Below the pieces are notes generated by a model. It worked only from the letters and a program-made list of their open reading frames with translations. It was not told the origin of the DNA and did not search any database. A DNA stretch of 64,000 bases from Rossellomorea aquimaris (lineage in GTDB: Bacteria; Bacillota; Bacilli; Bacillales; Bacillaceae_B): contig NZ_JXZC01000005.1 of assembly GCF_000935355.1 (NCBI RefSeq), forward strand, positions 62,001 to 126,000. Reading direction: 5' to 3'. Positions within the stretch are counted from its first letter, which is position 1; each line of letters begins with the position of its first letter. The position numbers and the translations under genes were made by a program. Positions 27,168-36,485 of this stretch are shown piece by piece.

Positions 27168-28069
27168 TCACAGCTCATACTCTTTTTTTTTCCGATAGAT
27201 CTTCATACTTAAATGACCCCAGTCCCCTTTTAAATCATCACCATGCAAAACACTCCACGCATTAAAAAAGGTCTGCCCACGTTTGTTAAAGAAGAACTGA
27301 CCGTCTATGCAGTAAGAAGCGTGTTGAATGATTCCGTCTGCATTTCCCCACGTCACCACATCCCCTGCCCTCAACCCTTTAGACGGGATGACATGATAAT
27401 CTTCAAGTGCTAAACGTTGAAGAAACGTTTGAGGGTGGACCCATTCATGGACGATCCACTCCTGTTGGGTGATGGCGAGGAGAGTTGCCGATAAACAATT
27501 ACTTCCCGCTCTGATTGGAAAGGTGTTGGCATACGGTAATAGGTGCGGAGGGGTTAAGGTCGGAGGATCATAACAAGTCCAATCCTCCCATTCTTGGGCA
27601 ATGTCTGTTATGAGGTCTTCCTTGCATCGATAAGAAAGTACTTCCCACATCGCTTTATGAAGGACAGCATACTCCTCTCCCTTCACTTCGACAACACTGT
27701 TTCGAAGGGATGATGCGTCTCCAGAAAAGTCAGAGATGGGATGAATCAAGCCCCTTCCCACTTCCACTTGAATATAAAAAAGCTCGTTTCTCTTTTCAAC
27801 TGGTAGATGATTCACCCAGCCGGAAGGTGTCACAAGTACAAAGGCAACATCCTTTGACAGATTCCAATACTCATAGCTGTTCGCAAGTTGTACTGTTTAT
27901 AAGATGAATGGTTTTGGAACTCTTCGTGGGGGATGACCAGGACATTCGTGAGGTATTCTTTAAAACGAGCAAGGTCCGTCCCTCGGATAAAAAACAAGTC
28001 TTTATCTGGTACATATGTCTTTATCCATTCTTGTAATATGTCTGGTGTTGGCTGGAGCTTTCTTTTCAA
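27168..28069 (-). pseudogene. NlpC/P60-like protein gene broken by one-base frameshift
   Basis: Two frames make one gene. 28069 down to about 27900 encodes MKRKLQPTPDILQEWIKTYV through HEEFQNHSSYK; a second frame takes over with TVQLANSYEYWNLSKDVAFV and runs to 27168. One extra A in the AAA run at 27898-27896 would join them as a protein of about 300 residues. The C-terminal part has RAGSNCLSATLLAI (candidate Cys), GDVVTWGNADGIIQHASYCI (candidate His) and FFNKRGQT, an order seen in papain-like NlpC/P60 amidases. Frameshift could be real decay or an assembly error. Confidence 0.65.
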
Positions 28070-28089
28070 TTCATTTCACCTCTATCGTT

Positions 28090-28527
28090 TCATCTCATTT
28101 CCTCCGCCAGCTCTAAAATAATCCCCTCTGGACCACGGACATAGCATAACTTATATTTGTCTTCATATTGCTGGATTTCACTAAAGAGCACCGTACCTTT
28201 CCTTTTCAAATGGGCAACCATGGTGTCAAGATCCTCAACAGCAAAGCAAATGTGGCGGATACCCAATGTGTTGGGAAATGTTTGCTGAATACCGTTTTCA
28301 TCAGACGGTGTACGGTACTTGACGAGTTCTATCCATGTCTGACCGTCCGGCACCCCCATCCCTACACATGACGTTTTCACATCCTTAAGGCCAACGACCT
28401 TGTCCAACAGTTCTCCATCCATTTCCCATTCAGCTTTCACCTCAAGTCCTAAATCAATAAAAAACTCTTTAGCCTTTGGTAGATCGTTTACGTTTATACT
28501 GATATGATCCATTCTGGTGATTTTCAT
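28090..28527 (-). CDS. VOC-family protein
   Basis: 145 residues. RMDHISINVNDLPKAKEFFI opens module 1, IRHICFAVEDLDTMVAHL opens module 2, and VRGPEGIILELAEEM ends with the Glu ligand. Metal ligands H (near 8), H (near 90) and E (near 140) are in place, as in glyoxalase I-like or methylmalonyl-CoA epimerase-like enzymes. Substrate unknown. Confidence 0.88.
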   Translation of the reverse strand: MKITRMDHISINVNDLPKAKEFFIDLGLEVKAEWEMDGELLDKVVGLKDVKTSCVGMGVPDGQTWIELVKYRTPSDENGIQQTFPNTLGIRHICFAVEDLDTMVAHLKRKGTVLFSEIQQYEDKYKLCYVRGPEGIILELAEEMR

Positions 28528-28574
28528 GTTTTGACCTCTTCCACAATTAGATTATATAAAAGTTCAAGGGAACC

Positions 28575-28627
28575 AAGGGGACAGGCACCGCGGCCCCTAT
28601 CCAAAGAGCCAATGGACCTGTCCCCTT
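28575..28627. repeat. GGGGACAGG hairpin repeat, copy A
   Basis: Outer arms AAGGGGACAGG/CCTGTCCCCTT with an interior holding GGCCCCTATCC and AGAGCC. Same layout as copies at 33074 and 36835. Confidence 0.8.
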
Positions 28628-28636
28628 ACCAATAAA

Positions 28637-28972
28637 CTAACTAACATATTGGAGAACCAGCCGATATAATGCTATGCAAAGTCCTAAAATACTTGCTTTC
28701 ATTTTGGATGGATGGTTTCTCTTACTTAGCAACAAGTAAAGGAAAACAACTACAAATCCCAAAGGAAACCATAGCTCGAAGAAACCTTCCTTTGTATCCC
28801 TGGAAAAGATTGGACCGATGTGGGTGCTAATCAGAAAGTAAATAAAAACGGTATAACGACGTGTTTCTAATTGCTTACTCCACCTTACTAAAAAGAAAAT
28901 AATAATCATTGCAATGATTGTAATGTGGAAAGGCGGGAGAACAATGGAAAAGTCACCAAGTTTGAGTTCCAA
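28637..28972 (-). CDS. small membrane protein
   Basis: 111 residues, three to four hydrophobic segments (FHITIIAMIIIFFLVRWS, YTVFIYFLISTHIGPIF, FPLGFVVVFLYLLLS, ILGLCIALYRLVLQYV). No clear ribosome binding site and no family recognised. Hydrophobic pattern and length are typical of uncharacterised Bacillus inner-membrane proteins. Confidence 0.6.
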   Translation of the reverse strand: MELKLGDFSIVLPPFHITIIAMIIIFFLVRWSKQLETRRYTVFIYFLISTHIGPIFSRDTKEGFFELWFPLGFVVVFLYLLLSKRNHPSKMKASILGLCIALYRLVLQYVS

Positions 28973-29101
28973 CCTATACAGCCCCTTTTTTATATGTATG
29001 AAGTCTTACATGCACAATTACGGGAAACTGCTATCTTAAGCAATCACCCGTTACCTAGATTTTGACTAGTCTATGAAAATACAAAAAATATACAGGCTCA
29101 C

Positions 29102-29956
29102 TCAAAAGACTTTCGCTAGTGTTTCTTCAATCTTCTTCTGAAGCGGTAATAGTTTAGGTTGATCGTTGATTTTAAAGTGGAAACTTTTTAAAAATGATTT
29201 AATATTAAAAACCAGGAACCAATACTTTTCATTCTCGATTTTTGCCTTTTGGATTTTTAATTGATTAGGTATCTCTTGGAGGAATTGTTCTATTTCTTTT
29301 ACATTTAACCCTCTTTCTATCATTTCAAGAATCGGGGTTAATAACCGTTCATCCTCATCGTGAACATACACACTATCGGAAATAAGGACTTTGCTACACA
29401 ATACTCTTACTATCACTGGATAATCTTCTTTATCAAGCTTTGGATTTTTCACCAACTCTTCAAATGTGTCAGCTACGTGGGCGATACTATGAGCCCACCC
29501 TTTACCAGGGACGTACCCTCTTAAGTCTTCCTCAAGCTCAATGTACGTAATCAACTTTTCTTTAACCGTATCAATTAGGTTTTGGGGTAGAAAATCCGCT
29601 TGATTATCTCTGTATAATATTAATGCTATTAACAGGGTAGTGAACGCTCTTGTAAATACGGTGTCGCTATCCTTTTCACCAATTCCTTTAAACATTCGTT
29701 CATTCATACAAGCATCTAAGAGTACAGTTAAGAGTTCAGCTTCAATTTGATTGCTTTCAACAATTAATCTATAAAAAGAGGTATAAATCAACTGATCACG
29801 GAGTTCACCATCCGTTGAACCAATATGCTCCATCATAGATTGTAATACCAACGTTTTATCTACCTCTTGCCAATTGCATCTTTCATTTTTATATTCAGTT
29901 AAAATGGACTTCAGTTCACTTTCGCCCAATAACTTGTTTCTCAAGGATATATCCAT
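29102..29956 (-). CDS. DUF2785 domain protein
   Basis: About 284 residues; ATG at 29956 preferred over an in-frame TTG nine bases upstream that sits too close to AAAAGGAG. Helical repeat protein with the DUF2785 hallmark DTVFTRAFTTLLIALILYRD and LRGYVPGKGWAHSIAHVADT. Function unknown. The GKGWxHxxAHxAD segment has several conserved His/Asp residues that could bind metal or a ligand. Confidence 0.85.
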   Translation of the reverse strand: MDISLRNKLLGESELKSILTEYKNERCNWQEVDKTLVLQSMMEHIGSTDGELRDQLIYTSFYRLIVESNQIEAELLTVLLDACMNERMFKGIGEKDSDTVFTRAFTTLLIALILYRDNQADFLPQNLIDTVKEKLITYIELEEDLRGYVPGKGWAHSIAHVADTFEELVKNPKLDKEDYPVIVRVLCSKVLISDSVYVHDEDERLLTPILEMIERGLNVKEIEQFLQEIPNQLKIQKAKIENEKYWFLVFNIKSFLKSFHFKINDQPKLLPLQKKIEETLAKVF

Positions 29957-30075
29957 CGAATTCAATTTCTCCTTTTGTTATATAAACTGTTAATGGCGTT
30001 TCGATAAAGCTGAAGGATCGATCATTACTAGCTATTGCCACGGCTAATTAAAGTGTTATTTTTCACAACCTGACT

Positions 30076-30801
30076 TCAAACCCTGTCTATCAATTTTTTC
30101 ACAGCACCTACTACCACTTCCGGTTCATCATTTTGTATGTAGTGAGCACTGTTTTCAGCTATCACCAATTCACCTATAGAGGATATTTCAAGTATCTCTC
30201 TCTGCATATCATTCCATAATTCTTGTGATTCCTCCGAATAATGAGCTTTTTTTCCAGCTGAAAGAACCATTAGCGGGACATTTAATTTACGTCTGGTGTC
30301 TTTCAACTGCTTTAAACTCTCCATAAATTCGTCATAATTTCCTTCATGAATGAATTGCTTGTTGTATGCTTGTTGAAAGTCCTCTGACATTGTCGGGAGA
30401 AATCTTTCTCTATAATCTTCAGGCGTAGAATCAACCAAGACAAGTCCACACACTTCATTCTGATATTCAGTTGCAAACATTCTCAAGTTTACTCCACCAA
30501 ATGAGTGCCCTACTAATAGATATGGAGGTTTAATCTGGGCCTCAATAAGAAGTTCCTTCAATTCTTTTACCATCTCACTGCTGGTTCTGGGATTAGAACT
30601 TGTTTCACTTTTCCCAAGTCCCGCCCTATCATAAATGAGAACATTAGAGAGCATTGTAAGATCTTCGATTACTGAATCCCAAGCCTTGGAATAATCACCA
30701 TATCCAGCATCCATTACAACAGTTGGTTTTCCATCATTTTCTCCCACCAATTTCGCATATAGTTTACAACCATTTACTTGGACTAACATTTCTTTCATCA
30801 T
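30076..30801 (-). CDS. alpha/beta hydrolase
   Basis: About 241 residues from ATG at 30801 (GAGGGG upstream; nearby ATGs are alternatives). Classic fold: VMDAGYGDYSKAWDSVIEDL, VLIYDRAGLGKSE, nucleophile GHSFGGVNLRMFA, acid and His near the end in AENSAHYIQNDEPEVV. The D-R-x-G-x-G-x-S segment is typical of haloalkane dehalogenase/epoxide hydrolase-like members. No signal peptide. Confidence 0.85.
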   Translation of the reverse strand: MMKEMLVQVNGCKLYAKLVGENDGKPTVVMDAGYGDYSKAWDSVIEDLTMLSNVLIYDRAGLGKSETSSNPRTSSEMVKELKELLIEAQIKPPYLLVGHSFGGVNLRMFATEYQNEVCGLVLVDSTPEDYRERFLPTMSEDFQQAYNKQFIHEGNYDEFMESLKQLKDTRRKLNVPLMVLSAGKKAHYSEESQELWNDMQREILEISSIGELVIAENSAHYIQNDEPEVVVGAVKKLIDRV

Positions 30802-30906
30802 TTCATCTATCCCCTCATTCGGCCAACTATCAAATATAAGCTTACTTCTTCTGCTGAACTGCACGATAATCGAAAATAAAAAAGCTGACTACATACAGCG
30901 TTTCTC

Positions 30907-31773
30907 TTACCCGAATACCTGAGCAGCAATTCCAAATAATTCACCATTTCTCTGGGGCATCTTAGTGGAATTAAACATCATAATGGGTGGATTACTCACA
31001 TTTACAAACCCGCATTTCTCAACGGCTTCCATAAATACTTCATTTCCTGATGGCATATCGATCCTTAATTTGCCTTGATGTCCTATAGCCAGCTTATCTA
31101 AAATCATAGATGCAACCCTAGCATCCGGTGCCACAATGGGACCTATTATAAGATTGACAGGTCCTACTATGGATAATCCAAAACCTATGATATCCCCAAT
31201 TTTATCTTTTACGACTAAACATGCCTCGGATTGATTGATTCTATGTTTAAGGAAATTGCTTCTTTTATCCCCAAAAGCCGCTTCATCCAACTCAATTATC
31301 TTATGTAAGTCGCTTTCATTAAAATGTTCAATGGTAACTGTTGTATTGGTTAGATTAGAAGGTGAATAAGTATCGCATATGTACTTGTGCACACGGTCAA
31401 CAATTTGAAACCCCATTTTTTCATAGAGAGGCTTTCCGTCTTCAGTCGAAATGAGCATGATCGCAACGTCGCTTGAAAGGGAATTCATACATTGTTGCGT
31501 CGCTTCTTTTCCTAATCCCAATCCTCTATGTTCTTCCTTGACTATGACCATACCAATAGAGGCAAAACTCGTTTCATAAGGGACTATGGCTGCACTTGAA
31601 ACAATTTCACCCTCAGTATTCTTATGGCCGAATACTTTGCCTGAAGACATCACTGTACCAATCTCGTGTAGATCATAATCCCATCCAACTGATTTAGACA
31701 GTTCAATTAAACCTGGGATGTCTTTCTTTTCAAACTGAACTAAGTGTAACTTTGACATCTTTCTTGTAATCAT
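30907..31773 (-). CDS. GNAT acetyltransferase with second acetyltransferase-like domain
   Basis: 288 residues. Domain 1 (about 1-130) has the acetyl-CoA loop HRGLGLGKEATQQC and IMLISTEDGKPLYEKMGF. Domain 2 (about 150-288) is a GNAT-like half of the YitH/Acetyltransf_18 type, ending DMPSGNEVFMEAVEKCGF. Start ATG after TAAGGAG. Acetyl acceptor unknown. Confidence 0.85.
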   Translation of the reverse strand: MITRKMSKLHLVQFEKKDIPGLIELSKSVGWDYDLHEIGTVMSSGKVFGHKNTEGEIVSSAAIVPYETSFASIGMVIVKEEHRGLGLGKEATQQCMNSLSSDVAIMLISTEDGKPLYEKMGFQIVDRVHKYICDTYSPSNLTNTTVTIEHFNESDLHKIIELDEAAFGDKRSNFLKHRINQSEACLVVKDKIGDIIGFGLSIVGPVNLIIGPIVAPDARVASMILDKLAIGHQGKLRIDMPSGNEVFMEAVEKCGFVNVSNPPIMMFNSTKMPQRNGELFGIAAQVFG

Positions 31774-31904
31774 TAAATTTTCTCCTTAATCGATTCATTA
31801 AAACCTCACTTTTAATTTACATTTATGAGTCTGTTCTCCATTACTACACACGTGGTCCCTTCTTCAAATAACCTACCCCTTTACTGGGATAGGTGAATGG
31901 GATT

Positions 31905-32120
31905 TCATCTCCCGAATATTTCTGGTACCGACACACCCATATCAAACAACATACTCATGATAAAAAAGATGAGGAACACAATAAGGCATATGGTTACAAC
32001 GATGCTTCCAATGGTTCCAATCTTGTATTCTTTAACTTCTGTTTTTTCGCGCCTCTTCTTTCTGTACACTCCTTGCACCTTTTTGAGCTGTTGATTTTTA
32101 TTTTGTTTGTTAGGGTACAT
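31905..32120 (-). CDS. small single-pass membrane protein
   Basis: 71 residues from ATG at 32120 (TAGGAG at 8 nt). A very basic N-terminal half (KKVQGVYRKKRREKTEVKEY) precedes one long hydrophobic helix (GSIVVTICLIVFLIFFIMSML). Predicted N-in. No family recognised; small basic membrane proteins like this are common in Bacillus stress regulons. Confidence 0.55.
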   Translation of the reverse strand: MYPNKQNKNQQLKKVQGVYRKKRREKTEVKEYKIGTIGSIVVTICLIVFLIFFIMSMLFDMGVSVPEIFGR

Positions 32121-32129
32121 TGGCATCAC

Positions 32130-32544
32130 TCCTATTCCCGATTGCTGAATAAAAATAGCTGGTCGGACTGTCCCGGCTGGATCTACAGTTTTTGCCTCCT
32201 TATAGAATAAGAGTTACATTTTTTCTTAGTAATTGAACATTGACTATAAATAGTCTGCGTGACCTCTTATTGGTTCAACACCGTCTCAATTCCAATTATT
32301 TCAAATCCACGAAACTTACTCAAGGAAAACTTCAGATAAAAAAAGCCCATCCGCTTCTGGATAAGCTCATTTACTATCAACTCAACTAACAAATTCACTG
32401 AGAGTTTCCTATTTTACTATCCGGATAATATACGCCAGTGAAAAACTGACAATGAATAACATCTAAAACAAGGACTTTCCTCCGGATTTCTTCAAATGAA
32501 GATCGCTCCGTTCCATATTAAAGGAGCGACGGGAAAAGGTTTTA
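32130..32544. other. intergenic region with a terminator and repeat
   Basis: About 415 bases. 32344-32367 is a minus-strand terminator (AGCTTATCC/GGATGGGCT, then T7). The stretch 32290-32367 resembles 17190-17267 (shared AATTATT-C-AAA, AACTTACTCAAGG and the same terminator design). No gene seen. Confidence 0.5.
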
Positions 32545-33006
32545 TCATATCACCGGCCCCTCATACGGAGCTTTCGGCATTCGATGGAAATCGTACGTCG
32601 CCAGTTCTTCCACCTTCGTAAAGTAAGCGTGTAAACTATCAGCCATCATTAAATTCATGACTGAATTTTTTTCATTAATCAGTAGGATCGGCTTTTGCAG
32701 GGAGTAGGCGTACCCGATTTCAAATGCTGTTCCGCTGTCCACATACTTGCCTTCGTAATCGCGGATTCCCACCAGGACATCGGAACGCCTTAAATTTCTT
32801 AGATCGTTTCGGAACACTTTCCGCCTCCATTCTTTTGATCCAAATTCAAGATGTTCGTATTGATGAAATCGTGCGGAGAAGATTTCTGATACATATGGAT
32901 TCTGCATGAGAGATTGTTCAAGCCTTTGTACCCGGTCGACTTGTTCCTTACTGAAAAAGGGACTTGCGATAAACACTCTGACATTCCTTATGATTGTGTT
33001 CTCCAT
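32545..33006 (-). CDS. nucleoside 2-deoxyribosyltransferase family protein
   Basis: 153 residues. FIASPFFSKEQVDRVQRLEQ is the N-terminal strand and loop, SDVLVGIRDYEGKYVDSGTA and FEIGYAYSLQKPILLI carry the D-x-G-T-x-F-E-I-G-Y-A signature with the nucleophilic Glu. These enzymes move deoxyribose between bases, and relatives hydrolyse nucleotides. Salvage or nucleotide hygiene role inferred. ATG start after GGGGGAG. Confidence 0.88.
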   Translation of the reverse strand: MENTIIRNVRVFIASPFFSKEQVDRVQRLEQSLMQNPYVSEIFSARFHQYEHLEFGSKEWRRKVFRNDLRNLRRSDVLVGIRDYEGKYVDSGTAFEIGYAYSLQKPILLINEKNSVMNLMMADSLHAYFTKVEELATYDFHRMPKAPYEGPVI

Positions 33007-33073
33007 GTGACCTCCCCCTGAAATGTACTCATACTATATCTTATTAGGGGTATCACTGGTTCATGTATGAAAG

Positions 33074-33128
33074 CCACGGGTACAGGTAACGACTCCTACT
33101 CAAGGAGCCAATGGACCTGTCCCCGTGG
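33074..33128. repeat. GGGGACAGG hairpin repeat, copy B
   Basis: Outer arms CCACGGG-ACAGGT / ACCTGTCCCCGTGG (one mismatch), interior GACTCCT...GGAGCC. Directly downstream of the 5'-nucleotidase terminator in map order. Confidence 0.8.
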
Positions 33129-33137
33129 CACCAAAAT

Positions 33138-33178
33138 AAAAACAGTAGAGCGCGACCTGTTCCCGCTCTACTGTTTTT
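33138..33178 (-). terminator. terminator of the 5'-nucleotidase gene
   Basis: Arms AAAAACAGTAGAGCG/CGCTCTACTGTTTTT, usable on both strands. Confidence 0.85.
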
Positions 33179-33181
33179 CAT

Positions 33182-34762
33182 CTACTGTACCTTGATCCGA
33201 TCTGTCTCAGGCGGTGCTATGCTTCCGCCAGATTCAATGATATAGGTAATGAAGGAGTCCAATGTCGGCGGACCTTCTACAGAATCCTTGCCTTTTTTAA
33301 AAGCAGTGAACCCGTCTCCGCCGGTTGCAAGATAATTGGTGAGGGCTACGGTATATGTCTGGTCCGGCTGAATGGCGTTTCCATCTCTATCGGTCATGGC
33401 AACGACTTTTTGGCCAGGTGGTGCGTCTTTATCGTAGGTGTAGTCGAGCCCCGATGTCTGCATGATGGTTTGAAAATCCCCTGTCCACTGCTGTTCCAGT
33501 GCTTCTTTTATCTCGGCGCCGGTCAATGATAGTTTGACCAGGTTGGTGCCAAACGGAAGCATGGTGTATAGTTCTCCCCACGTAAGTTCACCCTCTTCCA
33601 GGTTCGCCCGGATTCCACCCGGATTCATGAATGCGATGTCGGCATTCATATTCTCCCGGTGTGAATCTGCGATAAGATTTCCAATCGACCGCTCCCCGCT
33701 GGCGGTTTTTTCCTTCGTGATGGAGGCTTCAGCCTGACCCATTTTCTGGCCCAGCATCATCTGTTTGTCTGCGGAATAAGAATCGACCATCCTTTTAATT
33801 TTTTTATCTGGCTCGATTCCATCGTGATATGTGGATTGGATGGATGCTTGCTTATTGACAATTTCCTTCGTCTCACGGTCGATCAGGAGATCTACGTCAG
33901 AAAAGGCTGTTCCATATGAGTACGATTGAACAATCAATTTCCCATCAACTGACGCATTGGCAAAGCCGTGACTGTGTCCGCCGAAGATGATGTCTACTTC
34001 ATCATCGATGCGGGGGGCAAATTCAGCGGCGTCTTGGGCAGGATTTGTTCCGTCTTCGTTTGAAGAGGCGGAAACATGCCCGAGGACGACGATGGACCGA
34101 ACTCCTTTTGCCTTCAATTCTTTTACGCTTTGATTGATGGCAGTGACTTCATCCGTGAATTTAATACCTTCAATCCCGCTTGGCAGGACGATATCTTTCG
34201 TTTCTGTCGTAACAACTCCGATAAACCCGATGGGCACCCCATCGACTTCTTTGATCAAATATGGTGGTAAAATGGATTTCCCTGTCTTTTTATCGATGAC
34301 ATTGGCAGCTGTGTAAGGAAAAGCCGCCCCTTCAAAGTTGCCCGTTTTCTCATGTTTGCCGCCATCAAGGAGCCTGAACATCTCCTCCGTTCCTTCATCG
34401 AACTCATGATTTCCTAAAGTCCCGATGTCAAATCCGACTTCGTTCATCCATTCGACGGCAGGTTCATCCTGCATAAGAGATGACACAGGTGAGCTTGCAC
34501 CAACCATGTCACCTGAATGGACCAACAGGGTATTTTCGTTTTCCTGCCGTTGCTTTTTTAAATAGGCAGCCAAGTATTCAGCACCGCCTACCTGCTTTCC
34601 ATTCCTTGTTCGAACCGTTTCCAGCTGGCCATGAAAATCATTGACTCCCAGAAGCTGCACAGAAATATACTCTCCAGGGTCGGTGGAAGATGACGCAAAT
34701 GATGATCCGATGAAGAAAACCCCAGCTGCAATTGCTGCCAACATCAATTTACTTAAAGACAT
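33182..34762 (-). CDS. secreted 5'-nucleotidase/metallophosphatase
   Basis: 526 residues. Signal peptide 1-24 ending near SSFASS. Metallophosphatase motifs in order: LLGVNDFHGQLE (D-x-H), VHSGDMVGAS, GTLGNHEFDEG, VLGHVSAS, IIFGGHSHGFA. C-terminal 5'-nucleotidase domain from about 330 (NADIAFMNPGGIRANLEEGE). Hydrolyses nucleotides or cyclic nucleotides outside the cell for phosphate and nucleoside use. No LPxTG anchor, so probably released. Similar in kind to B. subtilis YfkN but shorter. Confidence 0.9.
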   Translation of the reverse strand: MSLSKLMLAAIAAGVFFIGSSFASSSTDPGEYISVQLLGVNDFHGQLETVRTRNGKQVGGAEYLAAYLKKQRQENENTLLVHSGDMVGASSPVSSLMQDEPAVEWMNEVGFDIGTLGNHEFDEGTEEMFRLLDGGKHEKTGNFEGAAFPYTAANVIDKKTGKSILPPYLIKEVDGVPIGFIGVVTTETKDIVLPSGIEGIKFTDEVTAINQSVKELKAKGVRSIVVLGHVSASSNEDGTNPAQDAAEFAPRIDDEVDIIFGGHSHGFANASVDGKLIVQSYSYGTAFSDVDLLIDRETKEIVNKQASIQSTYHDGIEPDKKIKRMVDSYSADKQMMLGQKMGQAEASITKEKTASGERSIGNLIADSHRENMNADIAFMNPGGIRANLEEGELTWGELYTMLPFGTNLVKLSLTGAEIKEALEQQWTGDFQTIMQTSGLDYTYDKDAPPGQKVVAMTDRDGNAIQPDQTYTVALTNYLATGGDGFTAFKKGKDSVEGPPTLDSFITYIIESGGSIAPPETDRIKVQ

Positions 34763-34922
34763 GGAAAACCTCCCTGTGCTTTTGTCATCTTCAAGGTAGC
34801 ACAGCAGTTTTGACCCATTTTTAATAGAAAGTTATTGTTTTGTAAAGACGTGAAAGCTACAAACCACAAACTGATCATCAACTAAACGCTATGGGCACAG
34901 GTACAAGCCGTTTCGAAAAAGT

Positions 34923-35110
34923 AAAATAAGCGGAGATTTTCCGCTTACATTCAGAATGAAAGTTGTTTTAGGGTAAATAAGCGGAGGTTTTCCGCTTAAG
35001 CATAGAAAAATCATCCGTTATTGTATTTTTTGGATCAATAGGCGGAATTTTTCCTTCTATTTCAGCTTTTTAATCTTATAATGACGAATTAAGCGGAATT
35101 TTTCCGTGTA
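34923..35110 (+). repeat. AAGCGGA intergenic repeat, copy 2
   Basis: Four units start at 34928, 34979, 35040 and 35091 (spacing 51, 61, 51). The first two are near-perfect inverted repeats (AAGCGGAGATTTTCCGCTTA form). Same order and linkers as copy 1 at 25796. Confidence 0.8.
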
Positions 35111-35247
35111 TCCCATGAAGACATTAACCATATGCTGACCTCTTTAAAAAAATTGAGAGCAGAATGAAAAGCGGTAATATACGTTTAAATCAGGATACTG
35201 GGTACGGTTCTCATCCTGGCCCCCGTTTTCCAATAAAAATAAAAAAG

Positions 35248-35272
35248 TAGAGCGGGAACCGTCCCCGCTCTA
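35248..35272 (-). terminator. terminator (second of two) after the HEAT protein gene
   Basis: Minus-strand TAGAGCGGG/CCCGCTCTA stem, then CTTTTTTATTTTTATT. Confidence 0.75.
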
Positions 35273-35290
35273 TCACACATTAATAAATTA

Positions 35291-35319
35291 AAAGCTGAAG
35301 ACACTCCTATCTTCAGCTT
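35291..35319 (-). terminator. terminator (first of two) after the HEAT protein gene
   Basis: Minus-strand AAGCTGAAGA/TCTTCAGCTT stem, then TTAATTTATT. Confidence 0.65.
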
Positions 35320-35340
35320 CAAAACCTTGAAATAGTTTGA

Positions 35341-35886
35341 CTACTTCCATATAGCCATATATTTTTTTTCGTACTTTTTGTCATCAACCGTATCGATCAA
35401 TTCTAAAGCCGTTTGTTTGATGCTCTCAGCATTAAAATGGTCATATAAATTTTTCATGTTTTGAAGGATGTCATTACGAATTAAAGTGAAATTTTTTTCG
35501 TCTGTTCCATTTTTAAAACGTTCAGCCATATGTTCCATCACCATTTCTTTTTGCGGTGTACCAGCAGCTCCCACCTTCCAAATTGATTGGAGGCTGTGTC
35601 TGGCTGTAACAAACTTTTCATCTTTTGTTACTTCCCACAACCTAGGGAAATCTTCCATCATTCTCATCTCTGGATCGCTTTTAGCTAGATTAGCCAAGTA
35701 TTGTGCAGCCCGGGAACGTTGATGGTTATCCTTATGGGTTAAATCCTCTACTAGTTGATCCCATACTTCATAGGCCCAATCCACTTTTTGATCCGTTACA
35801 GCTAGAATCTTTTGATAAGCTTCATAACGCTCATCTTTATCGCCTGATTTTGATTTTTCAAATTCCAACTTGATTTGATTATCCAT
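35341..35886 (-). CDS. HEAT-like helical repeat protein
   Basis: 181 residues from ATG at 35886 (AGGTGGG at 6 nt). All-helical with repeat-like blocks: DERYEAYQKILAVTDQKVDW, HQRSRAAQYLANLAKSDPEM, FVTARHSLQSIWKVGAAGTP. Resembles Bacillus HEAT-repeat proteins of unknown role; no AlkD active-site features seen. Monocistronic with tandem terminators. Confidence 0.72.
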   Translation of the reverse strand: MDNQIKLEFEKSKSGDKDERYEAYQKILAVTDQKVDWAYEVWDQLVEDLTHKDNHQRSRAAQYLANLAKSDPEMRMMEDFPRLWEVTKDEKFVTARHSLQSIWKVGAAGTPQKEMVMEHMAERFKNGTDEKNFTLIRNDILQNMKNLYDHFNAESIKQTALELIDTVDDKKYEKKYMAIWK

Positions 35887-36006
35887 TTTCATCCCACCTA
35901 ACGAGTCACATAAAGAATATTTTTCGTGAATATCTTTGCGAAGAGACCTCAATTGATCATTTACCGAACAAATTTCTCTTTCATTTCAGTTGCATGGTTG
36001 CCCATA

Positions 36007-36390
36007 TTACTGCTGAATGATCTGAATAAGGTTGCCGCAAGTATCGTTGAAAACGGCTATTGTGATTTCGCCCATTTTTGTTGGTTCCATAGTGAACTGC
36101 ACGTCTTTTTCAACTAATCGTTTATACTCTTTGTGAATATCCGAAACGCCAAACATTGTGACGGGTATGCCGTCCTCAAATAACTTTTGTTGATACTCTT
36201 TTGCCGCCGGGTGTTCATTCGGTTCGAGTAAAAGCTCAGTTCCCTCTTGTTCATCTGGAGAAACAAGCGTTATCCATCTGTGTTCTCCTGTAGGGACGTC
36301 ATGCTTTTTCACAAAACCTAACGTTTCCGAATAAAACTCTAATGCCTTATCTTGATCTTCTACGAATATACTTGTAACGATGATTCTCAT
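36007..36390 (-). CDS. VOC-family protein
   Basis: 127 residues: TSIFVEDQDKALEFYSETLG, then HRWITLVSPDEQEGTELLLE, and an end FNDTCGNLIQIIQ. The group is close to Bacillus glyoxalase-like proteins that sit beside ArsR regulators. It lies 95 nt downstream of the ArsR gene in the same direction, so the regulator probably controls it. Confidence 0.88.
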   Translation of the reverse strand: MRIIVTSIFVEDQDKALEFYSETLGFVKKHDVPTGEHRWITLVSPDEQEGTELLLEPNEHPAAKEYQQKLFEDGIPVTMFGVSDIHKEYKRLVEKDVQFTMEPTKMGEITIAVFNDTCGNLIQIIQQ

Positions 36391-36485
36391 ATTTTCCCCT
36401 CCTATGTTATCTGCAACTCATCATGCTTTGCTAACAATCAGAAAGCATTTCATCCATCTCTAATCCCGGTTAAGGTACTTTAAAA

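Larger units (their letters stand above)
34763..35340. other. intergenic region rich in repeats and terminators
   Basis: Holds a partial GGGCACAGGTAC motif near 34889, the second AAGCGGA repeat (34923-35110) and two terminators for the gene at 35341. No coding region seen. Confidence 0.6.

Noticed and set aside
27830-28069. Separate 79-residue protein
   Set aside because: Its last 20 codons read poorly while the overlapping frame reads well, so it is the 5' part of the frameshifted gene.
34763-35340. Transposon remnant
   Set aside because: No transposase-like reading in any frame; the region is explained by the repeat and terminators.
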